From positions 1 through 64,000 of the forward strand of contig JAHHID010000006.1 in NCBI GenBank assembly GCA_019359015.1: a DNA stretch of 64,000 bases. The letters run 5' to 3'. The translations under genes were made by a program, and so were the position numbers. Under the pieces are notes generated by a model, which saw only the letters and a list, made by a program, of their open reading frames with translations, was not told the DNA's origin and did no database searches. Source of the DNA: Spirirestis rafaelensis WJT71-NPBG6 (lineage in GTDB: Bacteria > Cyanobacteriota > Cyanobacteriia > Cyanobacteriales > Nostocaceae). The first letter of the stretch is position 1. Each line of letters starts with the position of its first letter. Shown here piece after piece: positions 53,490 to 62,739 of the stretch.

Positions 53490-54737
53490 TTAGTCTGGGT
53501 TTTGATTTTTTGAAGATGAATTGGTCGAACCATTTCGACTATCTAATGACGACTGACTTTTGAGCCAAGCAGCCAAGCTAGCAGAAAGCTCAGACAAAGA
53601 GTTTTCCAATTGTGGAGAAATTTCGAGAGGTAAACTACCTGAACGCACATGAAGAGAACGTTGTGGGAAAGGAACCCGAATCTCATGAAGTCGTAGGTTC
53701 TCGTCTATTTGAAAATACAGGTCACTCTTGATTTGAAATTGCCTCCTGGGTTTTGATATCCAAACCAACAACTGAAAATCTAAAAAATCTTCTCCATATC
53801 CTTTAAGCCAGACTTTAGGTGCTGGTTTTTTTAATACGTCAGAATTATATTTTGCCGCTTCAAGTAATGCAGAACATACAATATCCATATTAGAGCCATA
53901 AGCCACACGCACGGGCAATACTAACCGAGAAGTAGAATTACGATGGCTCCAATTTACGACTTCTGTATCTAATAAACGAGAATTCGGCACAATCACTAAT
54001 ATGTCATCTAAAGTTCTGATGTGAGTAGAACGAGCATTTAATCGTTCCACCGTTCCCATAAATTCGCCAATTTTTACAAAGTCACCAACCTGAATAAAAC
54101 GCTCAAAAGTAATGGTTAAACCGCTAACCAATTCTTTCGCCACTCCCTGAACACCAAAACCAATAGCCACACCTAAAACACTGGCTATTATTGCCAACGA
54201 ACTAATATCTAATCCCCAAATTTGCAGGAGAACAACAGTACCGATAAAAATTAGACTGTAGTTGATAACAACTGCAATCAAATCTTGAACACCTCGGCTG
54301 ACATTAGTAATGCGTAAGACACGCGATCGCAACAAATTTGTAACGGCTCCAGCAACAGCTATCAATCCAATAAATAAGCCAACTAAGATAATTATATTGA
54401 TGACTGAATAAGACTTTTGTCCAAGAGAAATTACTGGTGATGTTAGGCTCATCCAGATAATATTAGCAATGCTTCGACTCCATTCTCGCGTTAAGGGAAA
54501 TAAGTCAGTAACGTAAATAATAGTTCCTAACCACAGTCCGACACGTACTAAGAAGAGAGTTAATTGTAGAAATAATTCAATTCCCTTGGGTTGCGCTCCC
54601 GTATCGGGGTCATTAGCTGCCTTTGGAACCAGTTGCCGTAGCCAATAGCGCCAAATTAAGCCTAAAATTTTATGGAGAGCGATCGCAACAAAAACAGATA
54701 AAACAGCAAGTAATATCCCTCTCCAGATATAACTTAA
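53490..54737 (-). CDS. MscS channel part of a frameshifted gene
   Basis: The channel module reads KLSYIWRGILLAVLSVFVAI, RVGLWLGTIIYVTDLFPL, then the pore region IASVLGVAIGFGVQGVAKEL and ERFIQVGDFVKIGEFMGTVE with IVPNSRLLDTEVVNW, ending in a Ser-rich tail. An internal ATG (54452) exists, but homologous sequence in the same frame continues upstream to the end of the preceding ORF without any ATG. A -1 shift at the A-rich AAGAAGAAAGAAAG (about 54738-54751) would join the two ORFs into one MscS like that at 50400. Confidence 0.75.
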   Translation of the reverse strand, partial: LSYIWRGILLAVLSVFVAIALHKILGLIWRYWLRQLVPKAANDPDTGAQPKGIELFLQLTLFLVRVGLWLGTIIYVTDLFPLTREWSRSIANIIWMSLTSPVISLGQKSYSVINIIILVGLFIGLIAVAGAVTNLLRSRVLRITNVSRGVQDLIAVVINYSLIFIGTVVLLQIWGLDISSLAIIASVLGVAIGFGVQGVAKELVSGLTITFERFIQVGDFVKIGEFMGTVERLNARSTHIRTLDDILVIVPNSRLLDTEVVNWSHRNSTSRLVLPVRVAYGSNMDIVCSALLEAAKYNSDVLKKPAPKVWLKGYGEDFLDFQLLVWISKPRRQFQIKSDLYFQIDENLRLHEIRVPFPQRSLHVRSGSLPLEISPQLENSLSELSASLAAWLKSQSSLDSRNGSTNSSSKNQNPD

Positions 54738-55147
54738 CTTTCTTTCTTCTTGACCTGTGAAATCGCGTCAGTAATATGTTGCGCCCAAATTTGAGCCTGT
54801 TCCTGTTTTGTTCTGCCAGTTGGCGTGTCTTGTGAGGTTACTGTCAGCAAATGGCGACCATTTACCCGTATAACAGGTAATTGATTATTTTCTACAATCT
54901 CAATTTTCGCCCTAGCTGTAGAACGGACTGCCTCTGTTAAAATTAAATTGGCATCAACAGCGCGATTCTCGGCACTAATTTGCCCAGCTTCACTCACTTT
55001 AAATAGTTGGTGTCCATCGAGTGTGATGGCAGATGTAGGTCTTACTTGCGCTTGCACCGGCATCAAAGTCAGAAACAATCCCAGAATCAGCATCAAAGCA
55101 ATGGCTTTGAAACTAACAGAAATCCGAAAGCGATGAAAGCGACTCAT
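54734..55147 (-). CDS. periplasmic domain of the frameshifted MscS gene
   Basis: 137 aa with a signal peptide (FKAIALMLILGLFLTLMP, cleavage after VQAQ) and a domain DGHQLFKVSEAGQISAENRA ... VNGRHLLTVTSQD ... AQIWAQHITDAI, which aligns with residues about 55-165 of the channel at 50400. It ends in VKKKES just where the channel ORF takes over in another frame. Could be made alone as a small periplasmic protein, but the split looks secondary. Confidence 0.75.
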   Translation of the reverse strand: MSRFHRFRISVSFKAIALMLILGLFLTLMPVQAQVRPTSAITLDGHQLFKVSEAGQISAENRAVDANLILTEAVRSTARAKIEIVENNQLPVIRVNGRHLLTVTSQDTPTGRTKQEQAQIWAQHITDAISQVKKKES

Positions 55148-55198
55148 AAACTATAAATTAGTGGTTTAGCAGCGTGGGTAGCAGCGCTTTAATCATCT

Positions 55199-55603
55199 CT
55201 AAAATTTCAACTTATTTTTTGGCGGAAATATAGGAGATTTTCGGTAGTAGTCAGAACAATTTGTCGCTTCAGTAGTCATCACAAGAGAAGGTTGTACTGC
55301 ACACTTTAAATGATGATTATTTGAGAAGTACTGACAGGTTGTACAAGGCAACTTTTCATGAAAGTTTGTCGAACAACTAATACACTCATTTCGTAGCGTA
55401 ATCTTGTTCATTTTGGATAGCATCAGCAAGAAGCCAATGCAAAAGAAGATAAACGCAATCATACCTCCCCCCTGAGCAATAGCTGTATCAGACATTATTA
55501 CTTCATTAGGTTTTGCCTCTTCGAGTTGAACTTCATTTTTAGCTACCTGATTAAGAGCAATCTCTGCTATCTCATATTTATTATCTGTTTTTCCCAAATA
55601 CAT
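55199..55603 (-). CDS. single-helix protein with a C-terminal Cys-rich cyanobacterial domain
   Basis: 134 aa: one transmembrane helix near residues 47-62 (GMIAFIFFCIGFLLML), then Cys pairs (NECISCSTN, LPCTTCQYF) and the motif LKCAVQPSLVMTTEATNCSD, a C-terminal pattern seen in many cyanobacterial hypothetical proteins. The cysteines may bind metal. No function known. Confidence 0.65.
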   Translation of the reverse strand: MYLGKTDNKYEIAEIALNQVAKNEVQLEEAKPNEVIMSDTAIAQGGGMIAFIFFCIGFLLMLSKMNKITLRNECISCSTNFHEKLPCTTCQYFSNNHHLKCAVQPSLVMTTEATNCSDYYRKSPIFPPKNKLKF

Positions 55604-56010
55604 ATCACTAACCCTTTGTTATATATTTACCTGATTTTCAAGTTTTTCTGTAGCGGATTCAATTGACAAGCGATAAAATAGCACTCATTCATTCAGAAAA
55701 GAAGAGTGCCTGATTCAAAATTTTTACTAGTTCGCCTTCAGAGACAATACGAACATCCAAGCTTTATCTATCAAAGGTAGGCAGCTTGGCAATTTTACAA
55801 AACCATAATTACAGATTTAGCAATAAATAAGAGATTGTATCTCTATCAATGGTTTTAGTTATAAAAAATTTATATCTGTCAAAAGCAATAAAATCAGCTT
55901 AACCACAAACACACCACTTCGGTTGCAACATCCAAATAGCAAACCATTCAGCTTGAAGTTGTGTAACTAAATTTTTTGCAAAAGCTACAACACTCATTTT
56001 CTAGATTTTT
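55604..56010. other. AT-rich spacer between divergent genes
   Basis: About 400 bp without a gene. No repeats of note were seen until operator-like site C at 56011. Confidence 0.4.
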
Positions 56011-56051
56011 GTCACTTTTCAGTCACATTTTCTTTGCATGCTAAATATAGA
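56011..56051 (+). promoter_or_regulatory. operator-like motif, site C (holin-like gene)
   Basis: GTCAC (56011) and GTCACATTT (56022) with an 11-bp step, and AATATAG with TAG at +26 (56048). The gene starts 45 bp further on. This is the most compact example, so the TAG-containing hexamer is probably the -10 element. Confidence 0.6.
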
Positions 56052-56095
56052 GCAAGATCTAGTAGACGCTGTTAACTTGATAGCAAGGAATTGTT

Positions 56096-56449
56096 ATGAC
56101 TGGCATCATCCTCACTTGGTTAATTACTGCTGTGAGTTTTTTAATTATTTCCCGGCTACCTTTTCTGGGAATTGACATTGATGGTTTTGGTAAAGCGGCA
56201 ATTTCTGCTGCTGTTTTCGGAATTTTGAATGCGATTTTACTGCCAATTCTCACCTTTTTTACACTTCCGTTCATTATCCTTACCTTGGGATTATTCTTTT
56301 TTGTCTTGAATGCCATAATTTTTGGGTTGGCAGCGGTCATAGTGCCAGGATTTAGTTTACGCTATGGCTTTTGGAGCGCGTTACTCGGTTCAATAACTTT
56401 AGCAATTATTAACTCTATTCTTTTAAGAATTGTGGCACCCTTGGCTTAA
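56096..56449 (+). CDS. phage-holin-family (YvlD-like) membrane protein
   Basis: 117 aa with four helices: IILTWLITAVSFLIISRLPF, AISAAVFGILNAILLPILTF, FIILTLGLFFFVLNAIIFGL, and LGSITLAIINSILLRIV. This matches the family named phage holin 4 superfamily, which is a general bacterial membrane protein family rather than evidence of a prophage. Confidence 0.85.
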   Translation: MTGIILTWLITAVSFLIISRLPFLGIDIDGFGKAAISAAVFGILNAILLPILTFFTLPFIILTLGLFFFVLNAIIFGLAAVIVPGFSLRYGFWSALLGSITLAIINSILLRIVAPLA

Positions 56450-56751
56450 TAACGCTCTTTTATTACTCTCTCTAGATGTTTTGTTTTCAAACCTTTTATG
56501 AATTAGGCTTTAGGTTGAGAAACTCTTCCAAAGGAGTGGTTTACCGACAGCCGCGCAAGTGGTGTTGGAATGAAGCGTAAGCCAACAAAAACAAGGATTA
56601 TTAGGTGGAGCAAAACGCAACCCAACCTACAAATCTTTTTCTCTTATAAGACTAACATAAGAGAGATAATAAAACAGCTAAAACTGTTGTAAACTTAGGG
56701 CAAAATAACAATCAGACGTTGAAGTATCGATTGATTTGGAGGCAATAATTT
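56450..56751. other. spacer upstream of sodA
   Basis: About 300 bp with GAGGAGC-like purine-rich words but no ORF, terminator or copy of the operator-like motif was seen. Confidence 0.35.
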
Positions 56752-57585
56752 ATGTTAAAAACCTGGAAAATAAATCTTTTACGACAACCCATTCTTTGGT
56801 TTCTTTCAGGAATTTTGTTGGTAAATCTGCTAATTGCTTGTCAACCGCAACAAGTTACAACAGATTCGATAACAACTCCTACAGCAACTCCCATCCAAAC
56901 GACGACACCAGCGACGGTGCAAGAACGACCAGTAGCTTATCCAGATAGGCAATTGAGTGCAAATCCTGCACAGCTACCACCTTTACCCTACCCTAATAAC
57001 GCACTAGAGAAAGCCATCGATGCTAACACAATGCAACTGCATCATGACAGACACCATCAAAGCTACGTTGATAACCTCAACAATGCATTAAAACAGCAAC
57101 CCGATTTGCAAAGTAGAAGCGTAGAAGCGATGTTGCGCGACCTTAACAGCATACCAGAGGATATTCGCACAACAGTACGAAACAACGGTGGCGGACACCT
57201 GAACCATACGATTTTTTGGCAAATTATGAGTCCTCAAGGTGGTGGACAACCAACAGGAGAAATTGCCCAAGAAATTAATCAAACCTTTGGTAGCTTTGAT
57301 GCATTTAAAAAACAGTTTAATGAAGCAGGTAGTGACAGATTTGGTAGTGGTTGGGTTTGGTTAGTACGTAATCCCCAAGGTCAATTACAAATTGTTAACA
57401 CTGCGAATCAAGACAACCCAATTATGGAAGGTTCCTACCCAATTATGGGTAATGATGTGTGGGAACACGCATATTACCTGAGATACCAAAACCGCCGCGC
57501 TGACTATTTGAACAACTGGTGGAACGTGGTAAATTGGAACGAAGTCAACCGACGCGCTCAAGCTTCACGCCAACAGCAAAGTTAA
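56752..57585 (+). CDS. sodA: lipoprotein-type Mn/Fe superoxide dismutase
   Basis: 277 aa: N-terminal helix ending in the lipobox LLIAC (Cys30), a Thr/Pro-rich linker (35-75) and a complete SOD domain. Metal ligands are in [23 protein letters not shown] and the D/H pair of [10 protein letters not shown]. It would be anchored outside the plasma membrane or at the thylakoid lumen, as for the Nostoc SodA. It is followed after 13 bp by a NOX-like reductase gene. Confidence 0.93.
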   Translation: MLKTWKINLLRQPILWFLSGILLVNLLIACQPQQVTTDSITTPTATPIQTTTPATVQERPVAYPDRQLSANPAQLPPLPYPNNALEKAIDANTMQLHHDRHHQSYVDNLNNALKQQPDLQSRSVEAMLRDLNSIPEDIRTTVRNNGGGHLNHTIFWQIMSPQGGGQPTGEIAQEINQTFGSFDAFKKQFNEAGSDRFGSGWVWLVRNPQGQLQIVNTANQDNPIMEGSYPIMGNDVWEHAYYLRYQNRRADYLNNWWNVVNWNEVNRRAQASRQQQS

Positions 57586-57598
57586 AAGGGGTGTAGTA

Positions 57599-58948
57599 AT
57601 GAGAAGTTTGTTAATGCGAAGTCCGGTTGTTGTCGCAGCTTGCTGGATCGGGGCGTATATATTTATCACTCTTTTGCCTTTAGTGATTCTGCTTGTATAC
57701 CCTGCACCAGTAGGAAGAGGATTTTGGATTGACTTTTCGGTTGCTCTTGGTTTTATTGCCTTAGCAATGATGGCATTGCAATTTTCTCTCACGGCACGCA
57801 TCAACCGTATAGAGGCATCTTACGGTATTGACATTATTCTGCAATTTCACCGTTATATCTCCTTGGTAGCATTTGCCTTAGTTCTCATTCACCCGTTGAT
57901 TTTGTTCGTGGTGCAACCGGAAACACTGCAACTATTGAACTTTTTTACAGCTCCTTGGCGAGCTAAGATGGCTGTTTTAGGAACATTAGCTCTGATAGCA
58001 CTGGTTGTCACCACAATTTGGCGACAAAAACTAAAAATTCCCTACGAACCTTGGCGTACGTTACATGGTGTTTTGGCAGTGCTTACAGTTGGTTTGGGAT
58101 TGGGACACGCCATCGCAGTCGGCAATTATCTGGGACTATTTTGGAAAGCAGTGTTATGGACGGCTATTGCCCTGGCTGCCCTTTGGTTACTAGTATATGT
58201 GCGTTTGGTCAAACCCTTCTTTATGCTGAAAAAGCCTTATCTAGTAGAAGAAGTGCGCCCCGAACACGGGAATGTATGGACGCTAGCACTACGTCCTAGG
58301 GGACACGAGGGAATACGTTTCGATCCCGGTCAATTTGCCTGGATAACTCTCGAAATTTCCCCCTTTCGGATGCGGGAACATCCCTTTTCGATGTCTTCTA
58401 ATGGAGACAACCCTGAGCGTATTGAGTTTAGCATTAAGGCGTTAGGAGACTTTACTAAGACCATCAAGGATGTAAAACCGGGAACTAAAGCTTTCCTTGA
58501 CGGTCCTTATGGAGTCTTTACTACAGAACGTTATGAAGATTCTGCGGGGTTTGTTTTGATTGCTGGAGGTATCGGGATCACACCCATGATGAGTATACTT
58601 GTCACCCAAGCCGAACGCAAAGCCGAACGCAAAGATGAACGTCCTTATCTGTTAATTTACGCTAGCAAAACTTGGGAGGATGTCACCTTTTCCGAAGAAC
58701 TAGATAAATTGAAGGAAAAGTTAGACTTAACCATCGTTCATGTTCTTAGAGAACCGCCAGAAAATTGGTCAGGGGAAAAAGGCTACGTAGATAAAGAATT
58801 ATTAGAACGTTACATTCCCAAGCGGCGAGCTACGCGACAATACTTTATTTGTGCTGCACCCAAAATGATGGAGCAAGTTGAGCTAGCTCTACATCAGTTA
58901 GACGTTCCACCTACAAACATCCACATGGAACACTTTAACCTCGTTTAA
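57599..58948 (+). CDS. ferric reductase/NOX-like transmembrane oxidoreductase
   Basis: 449 aa: about six N-terminal helices with two heme-ligand histidine pairs (FHRYISLVAFALVLIHP and LHGVLAVLTVGLGLGHA). An FAD-binding barrel follows (FDPGQFAWITLE, MREHPFSMSS), then an NAD(P) domain (IAGGIGITPMMS). It moves electrons from NAD(P)H across the membrane, to iron or oxygen. Adjacent to SOD, so superoxide production with local dismutation is plausible. Confidence 0.9.
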   Translation: MRSLLMRSPVVVAACWIGAYIFITLLPLVILLVYPAPVGRGFWIDFSVALGFIALAMMALQFSLTARINRIEASYGIDIILQFHRYISLVAFALVLIHPLILFVVQPETLQLLNFFTAPWRAKMAVLGTLALIALVVTTIWRQKLKIPYEPWRTLHGVLAVLTVGLGLGHAIAVGNYLGLFWKAVLWTAIALAALWLLVYVRLVKPFFMLKKPYLVEEVRPEHGNVWTLALRPRGHEGIRFDPGQFAWITLEISPFRMREHPFSMSSNGDNPERIEFSIKALGDFTKTIKDVKPGTKAFLDGPYGVFTTERYEDSAGFVLIAGGIGITPMMSILVTQAERKAERKDERPYLLIYASKTWEDVTFSEELDKLKEKLDLTIVHVLREPPENWSGEKGYVDKELLERYIPKRRATRQYFICAAPKMMEQVELALHQLDVPPTNIHMEHFNLV

Positions 58949-58979
58949 CCAACAACCAACAACTAAGAACTATTCCCTT

Positions 58980-59138
58980 ATGCGTTACAGCATCATGCTT
59001 CAACTCGTATCAGGCATCACTTTGATTTTAGTTAGTGGTGCCGCTTTCTTTGCCTGGATAGAAAACCGTCCTACTCAGCCTCAATATGTGACTGGAAGCA
59101 GAGATTCAAATCGCTTGAGTAAAATATTTTCAGATTGA
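58980..59138 (+). CDS. small single-helix membrane protein, 52 aa
   Basis: An ORF of 53 codons starting MRYSIMLQLVSGITLILVSG with one transmembrane helix and a polar tail (RPTQPQYVTGSRDSNRLSKI). It starts 31 bp after the NOX-like gene stop, consistent with the same transcript. No family recognised. Confidence 0.5.
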   Translation: MRYSIMLQLVSGITLILVSGAAFFAWIENRPTQPQYVTGSRDSNRLSKIFSD

Positions 59139-59656
59139 CAATCGCCAAATATAGACCCTACTTTGAACGTCGTTATTCTTGGCGCGATCGCCTCATCGGT
59201 TACGAGCAAAAAAAGTCAGGGTTGGCAACTGTTTGCTAATCCCTGCCCATACCTAGTACCGCTTCGCGGAAGTCAAAAGTCAAAAGTCAAAAGTCAAAAG
59301 TAATATGGAGTAAGCTTTTTAGCGATTGAGAATGGTTGGTTTATTTACGCCAGCCTGTACTAGATAAAAATTACAAGTTATCTAAAGTATTGCTATATTA
59401 ATATGTATAGTACATTCAATAATTTAATTTAACCCAAAAGACAGAGGAATAGATTGAGCTAAATAGGCTATACTCTAAAACTGAACAATTATCTTATTTT
59501 TATTTTAAGTTATATTGATTGAAATAAAGCGTTTTTTCCTAATGATTGTTAATGCTTGCTAAAAAGAAGTGGCAATCCGCAACTAAGATTTAACTACCTT
59601 CGTCACTATCTTTGTTGACCCACAGATACTTGTATATATAAAACAATTAATTAGTC
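59139..59656. repeat. gene-free region with 9-bp tandem repeats
   Basis: AAGTCAAAAGTC-type 9-bp units repeat at 59270-59302 after CCGCTTCGCGG, which is palindromic. The rest is AT-rich with no ORF. The upstream promoter region of the 142-aa protein lies at its right end. Confidence 0.6.
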
Positions 59657-60085
59657 ATGAATGTAGGGTTTTTCAAGACAATTCCTCTAACGCCTCTGCT
59701 ATTACTGTGGCTGGCTTATGCTGTACTTGGATGGTATCTTGCTGCTCATCATATTGTTTGGCTGATGGGAGCTTTTGTAACGCTTGTAGTTTTATTTGTA
59801 GTTAGTAGAAGTGTTTATTGCTTAGAAGCTTTGATTACATTTGGCTCCCAGACATTAATTATAGTCTTGGCTTTAAGTGGATCAATTGTGTTAGTAGCAA
59901 CTTGGTCATTATTGATTACTCTATTTATCTTACCTCTAGCAGCTACGATTTTGGCTCATTTAGAAATGCGTTTTGCTGGTTTGAACGAATTATATACGTT
60001 TGTCATTTTAACAATTTTAGCTGGATTAGGTTTGGGAATGGGTGAAATCATAGATCTTGTATTTTTTCCAAGTATTAGGTACTAA
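59657..60085 (+). CDS. hypothetical integral membrane protein, 142 aa
   Basis: Almost entirely hydrophobic, four to five helices (LTPLLLLWLAYAVLGWYLAA, TLIIVLALSGSIVLVATWSL, TFVILTILAGLGLGMG). No family recognised; such small proteins are common in cyanobacterial envelope clusters. Convergent with the next gene. Confidence 0.65.
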   Translation: MNVGFFKTIPLTPLLLLWLAYAVLGWYLAAHHIVWLMGAFVTLVVLFVVSRSVYCLEALITFGSQTLIIVLALSGSIVLVATWSLLITLFILPLAATILAHLEMRFAGLNELYTFVILTILAGLGLGMGEIIDLVFFPSIRY

Positions 60086-60115
60086 TAAATTGAAAATTAG
60101 TAATGAAACTATTAT

Positions 60116-60505
60116 TTAACCTTTAATCTGATAACGTACTAGCTTTCTCACATTTTCAATTGACATTCCTAACTCTTGGGCGATCGCTGTCTCGACTTGG
60201 CTCATATTTGTGTTTGTAAATTCAAATTCTAATTTTTTTAAACTCGAATCAGTTGTTTTGACCGCAACTAAAGTAACACCTTTGCTTTTATCAATTTGAG
60301 CTTGAATAAATACAACTGTCATCGATAGGTTGACATCTAATTGGTTATATGCTTGAAGCTTATTGACGCTATCATAGGAGCGGCTTAATATTTGCTCTGC
60401 CATCAAGTTGCCACTAAACCAAAACAAAACGCCTAAAAGAGGCAGGGGAAGCCAAAATTCCAGTAGCGAAGAGTGTAATAATCGTTGCCATCGATTTGAA
60501 GACAT
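60116..60505 (-). CDS. hypothetical single-helix membrane protein, 129 aa
   Basis: One N-terminal helix (LEFWLPLPLLGVLFWFSGNL) and a soluble C-terminal domain with alternating strands (LSMTVVFIQAQIDKSKGVTLVA cut here) and a final helix (MSIENVRKLVRYQIKG). Family not recognised. It is divergent from the response regulator gene with a 158-bp intergenic region. Confidence 0.65.
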   Translation of the reverse strand: MSSNRWQRLLHSSLLEFWLPLPLLGVLFWFSGNLMAEQILSRSYDSVNKLQAYNQLDVNLSMTVVFIQAQIDKSKGVTLVAVKTTDSSLKKLEFEFTNTNMSQVETAIAQELGMSIENVRKLVRYQIKG

Positions 60506-60663
60506 AAGTAAAATTTTGGTAATTTTTAACTTGAAAACTCAGTTATCTATTACCAGTTACACATTATCTATTATCCTTGAAATCGTACCTTTGACAGACG
60601 TTATACATAATTGTCTTCTCTATTTTAATGTATGGATAGAGTAATCAGACGAGTGCGTAAACG

Positions 60664-61335
60664 ATGCGGATACTTTTGGTCGAAGACGATCGCTCTCAAT
60701 TGGAACCTCTACATAAAGCGCTTTCAGAGGCTGGACACGTTGTTGATGCGGTTGAAGACGGCGCGATCGCGCAATGGGTGATGTCCCAAAGAGAGTACGA
60801 TCTGTTGATTTTAGATTGGTTATTGCCTGAAATCAATGGGTTAGATTTGTGTAGAGAGTATCGGCACTCTGGCAAAACTTCACCTGTATTAATGTTGACT
60901 GCCAAAGACACAACCCTCGATAAAATTACGGGGTTGGATGCGGGAGCGGATGACTATCTTGTTAAACCCACAGATGTATTTGAGCTACTGGCACGGGTGC
61001 GGGCGTTATCGAGGCGATCGCCTATTTTGCAAGGAAATACTCTTGTGCTTGGCGATTTAGAATTGCATCAACCAACACTAACAGTAAAACGGGGACAAGC
61101 AACCGTTGAGTTATCTCCCCGTGAATTTCAACTGCTAGAATATTTAATGCGCCACCCCCGTCAAATTTTAAGCCGCGATCAGATTGAGCAGGTATTGTGG
61201 GAATGGGGTAGCGAGCCGGAAAGTAACGCGATGACGGCGCAGGTACGCCGATTGCGGCAACGTTTGCAAGTAGTAGGTGCAGCTTCCTGGATTGAAACAG
61301 TTTACGGTATGGGCTATCGAATTAACCCAAAATAA
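60664..61335 (+). CDS. OmpR-family response regulator
   Basis: 223 aa. Receiver domain with acidic pocket EDD near 7-9, phospho-acceptor D in LILDWLLPE (about 52), and K in DYLVKPTD; DNA-binding winged helix from about 130 (VELSPREFQLLEYLMRHPRQ, VYGMGYRINPK). It is closest in pattern to RppA/NrsR-type regulators of cyanobacteria. The kinase follows 4 bp later. It is the only transcription regulator in the 38-64 kb block, so it is the first candidate for the repeated operator-like motif. Confidence 0.93.
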   Translation: MRILLVEDDRSQLEPLHKALSEAGHVVDAVEDGAIAQWVMSQREYDLLILDWLLPEINGLDLCREYRHSGKTSPVLMLTAKDTTLDKITGLDAGADDYLVKPTDVFELLARVRALSRRSPILQGNTLVLGDLELHQPTLTVKRGQATVELSPREFQLLEYLMRHPRQILSRDQIEQVLWEWGSEPESNAMTAQVRRLRQRLQVVGAASWIETVYGMGYRINPK

Positions 61336-61339
61336 AGCT

Positions 61340-62656
61340 ATGTTTAATCGTAGCCGTCGCAACTTAGCTCGTTGGTTTACGCTCTCAATGGGTGGTATTC
61401 TGGTGGTGTTTTCTGGAATACTTTACTATCAAGAAGCGGTTGAGCAGTTGGAGGTAACGGATCGGCTGCTTTACAAAAAAACTAGGGTAATGGCAGCAAG
61501 CGTACAATGTGAATTTATACAAGGACAAGCACGAGTAGATTTGAGCAATGTACCTTTTTTGGGAAATAGCCCACCCCCATTAGATAGTGAGATAGTATAC
61601 GCTCGTTGGTACGATGAAAAGGGCAAGCTGAGACAATTTTTTGGTGCGCCTTCAAAAGAGCATTTAAGTGAGAATGTTGAATTTAAAACGATTAAAACTA
61701 CCAATGATTTGACAAAAGCAACTCCTAAGGTGCTTTGGCTGCGTCAGGTAACGCTGCCGGTACAATATAAAGGGGAGGCTCTAGGATATCTACAAGTGGC
61801 AATGCCGATGACTGCTGCTCAAGATACCTTAAAGGGATTTTTACTGTTATTGGCGATCGCTGTTCCCGTCACTTTGGGAGCGATCAGTTTGGTCGGTTGG
61901 TTCCTGTCGGGACTTGCAATGCAGCCAATTCGCTCTAGTTACGACCACCTTCAGCGCTTCACTGGCAATGCTTCCCATGAATTACGCGCTCCTCTAGCGG
62001 CGATACTTAGTAATGCCCAGGTTGGGTTGCTAACGCCAGCTGATAACGGTGATAGTAAACATCTGCGTTTAGAGAAGATTGCAGAAATTGCTAAGTCAAT
62101 GAATACTCTGATTAGCAATTTATTATTTCTAGCACGGCGCTCCGGGCAATTATCGCCTGAATCTTTAAAAGAAGTTGACCTGACAGATTTACTTGGCGAA
62201 CTGATAGACTTTCAAGCTACTACTACCGCTGCACAGAATTTAGATATTAAAAGTGATTTGCCCGAACAGTCAATTGTGGTGGAGGCTGACCCCGATTTGT
62301 TGCGTCAAGCAGTGGCGAATCTTTTGGGCAATGCTTGCAAGTATACAAAAGCTGGTGGGATGGTAAATTTACGCTTGTTTACTCAGTCCTGTCGGGCAGT
62401 GATTCAAGTAGAAGATAATGGTATTGGCATCCCTGCGGCAGATTTACCTTATATTTTTGAGCGCTTTTATCGAGTAGATGGGCAACGAGGGCGAGAAACT
62501 GGTAGCTTTGGTTTAGGATTAGCGATCGCATTGGCAATCGTCGAAGCACATAATGGTCATCTGAGTGTGCAAAGCGAAGTTGGTCAGGGTTCCATTTTTC
62601 AAATTGAATTACCGTTGAGTGGATCTGTGTATGAGCAATTTTCACAAATGAAATAG
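61340..62656 (+). CDS. sensor histidine kinase, RppB-like
   Basis: 438 aa from ATG 61340. Two helices (about 15-31 and 170-195) border a periplasmic sensor domain of about 135 residues. Kinase motifs: H-box NASHELRAPLAAILSNA, N-box LLGNACKYTKAGG, G1 VEDNGIGIPAADLPYIFERF, and G2 GSFGLGLAIALAIVEAH. No cysteine-rich or obvious metal-binding motif is in the sensor. The frame is open back to 61277 within the regulator gene, but the start above follows its stop. Confidence 0.93.
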   Translation: MFNRSRRNLARWFTLSMGGILVVFSGILYYQEAVEQLEVTDRLLYKKTRVMAASVQCEFIQGQARVDLSNVPFLGNSPPPLDSEIVYARWYDEKGKLRQFFGAPSKEHLSENVEFKTIKTTNDLTKATPKVLWLRQVTLPVQYKGEALGYLQVAMPMTAAQDTLKGFLLLLAIAVPVTLGAISLVGWFLSGLAMQPIRSSYDHLQRFTGNASHELRAPLAAILSNAQVGLLTPADNGDSKHLRLEKIAEIAKSMNTLISNLLFLARRSGQLSPESLKEVDLTDLLGELIDFQATTTAAQNLDIKSDLPEQSIVVEADPDLLRQAVANLLGNACKYTKAGGMVNLRLFTQSCRAVIQVEDNGIGIPAADLPYIFERFYRVDGQRGRETGSFGLGLAIALAIVEAHNGHLSVQSEVGQGSIFQIELPLSGSVYEQFSQMK

Positions 62657-62698
62657 AATTACTATATTTCTGCTCCAAAATTCAAAAAACACTATCTT

Positions 62699-62739
62699 GT
62701 CATTTTCCAGTCACATTTGTTTTTCACCATAAAAATAGG
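62699..62739 (+). promoter_or_regulatory. operator-like motif, site D (outer-membrane protein gene)
   Basis: GTCAT (62699) and GTCACATTT (62710) with an 11-bp step; AAAAATAGGG places TAG at +26 (62736). The gene starts 140 bp downstream, and the two-component genes end 43 bp upstream. Confidence 0.6.

Noticed and set aside
56096-56449. Phage lysis gene or prophage
   Set aside because: The holin family label covers general bacterial membrane proteins and no other phage gene is near.
59598-59645. GTCAC before the 142-aa membrane protein gene
   Set aside because: The core continues TATCTTTG instead of ATTT, the 11-bp partner is absent and there is no TAG at +26.
60560-60620. A sixth copy of the operator-like motif before the minus-strand 129-aa gene
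   Set aside because: On the minus strand the core reads GTCAAAGGT and TAG lies at +25, so both sequence and spacing fail.
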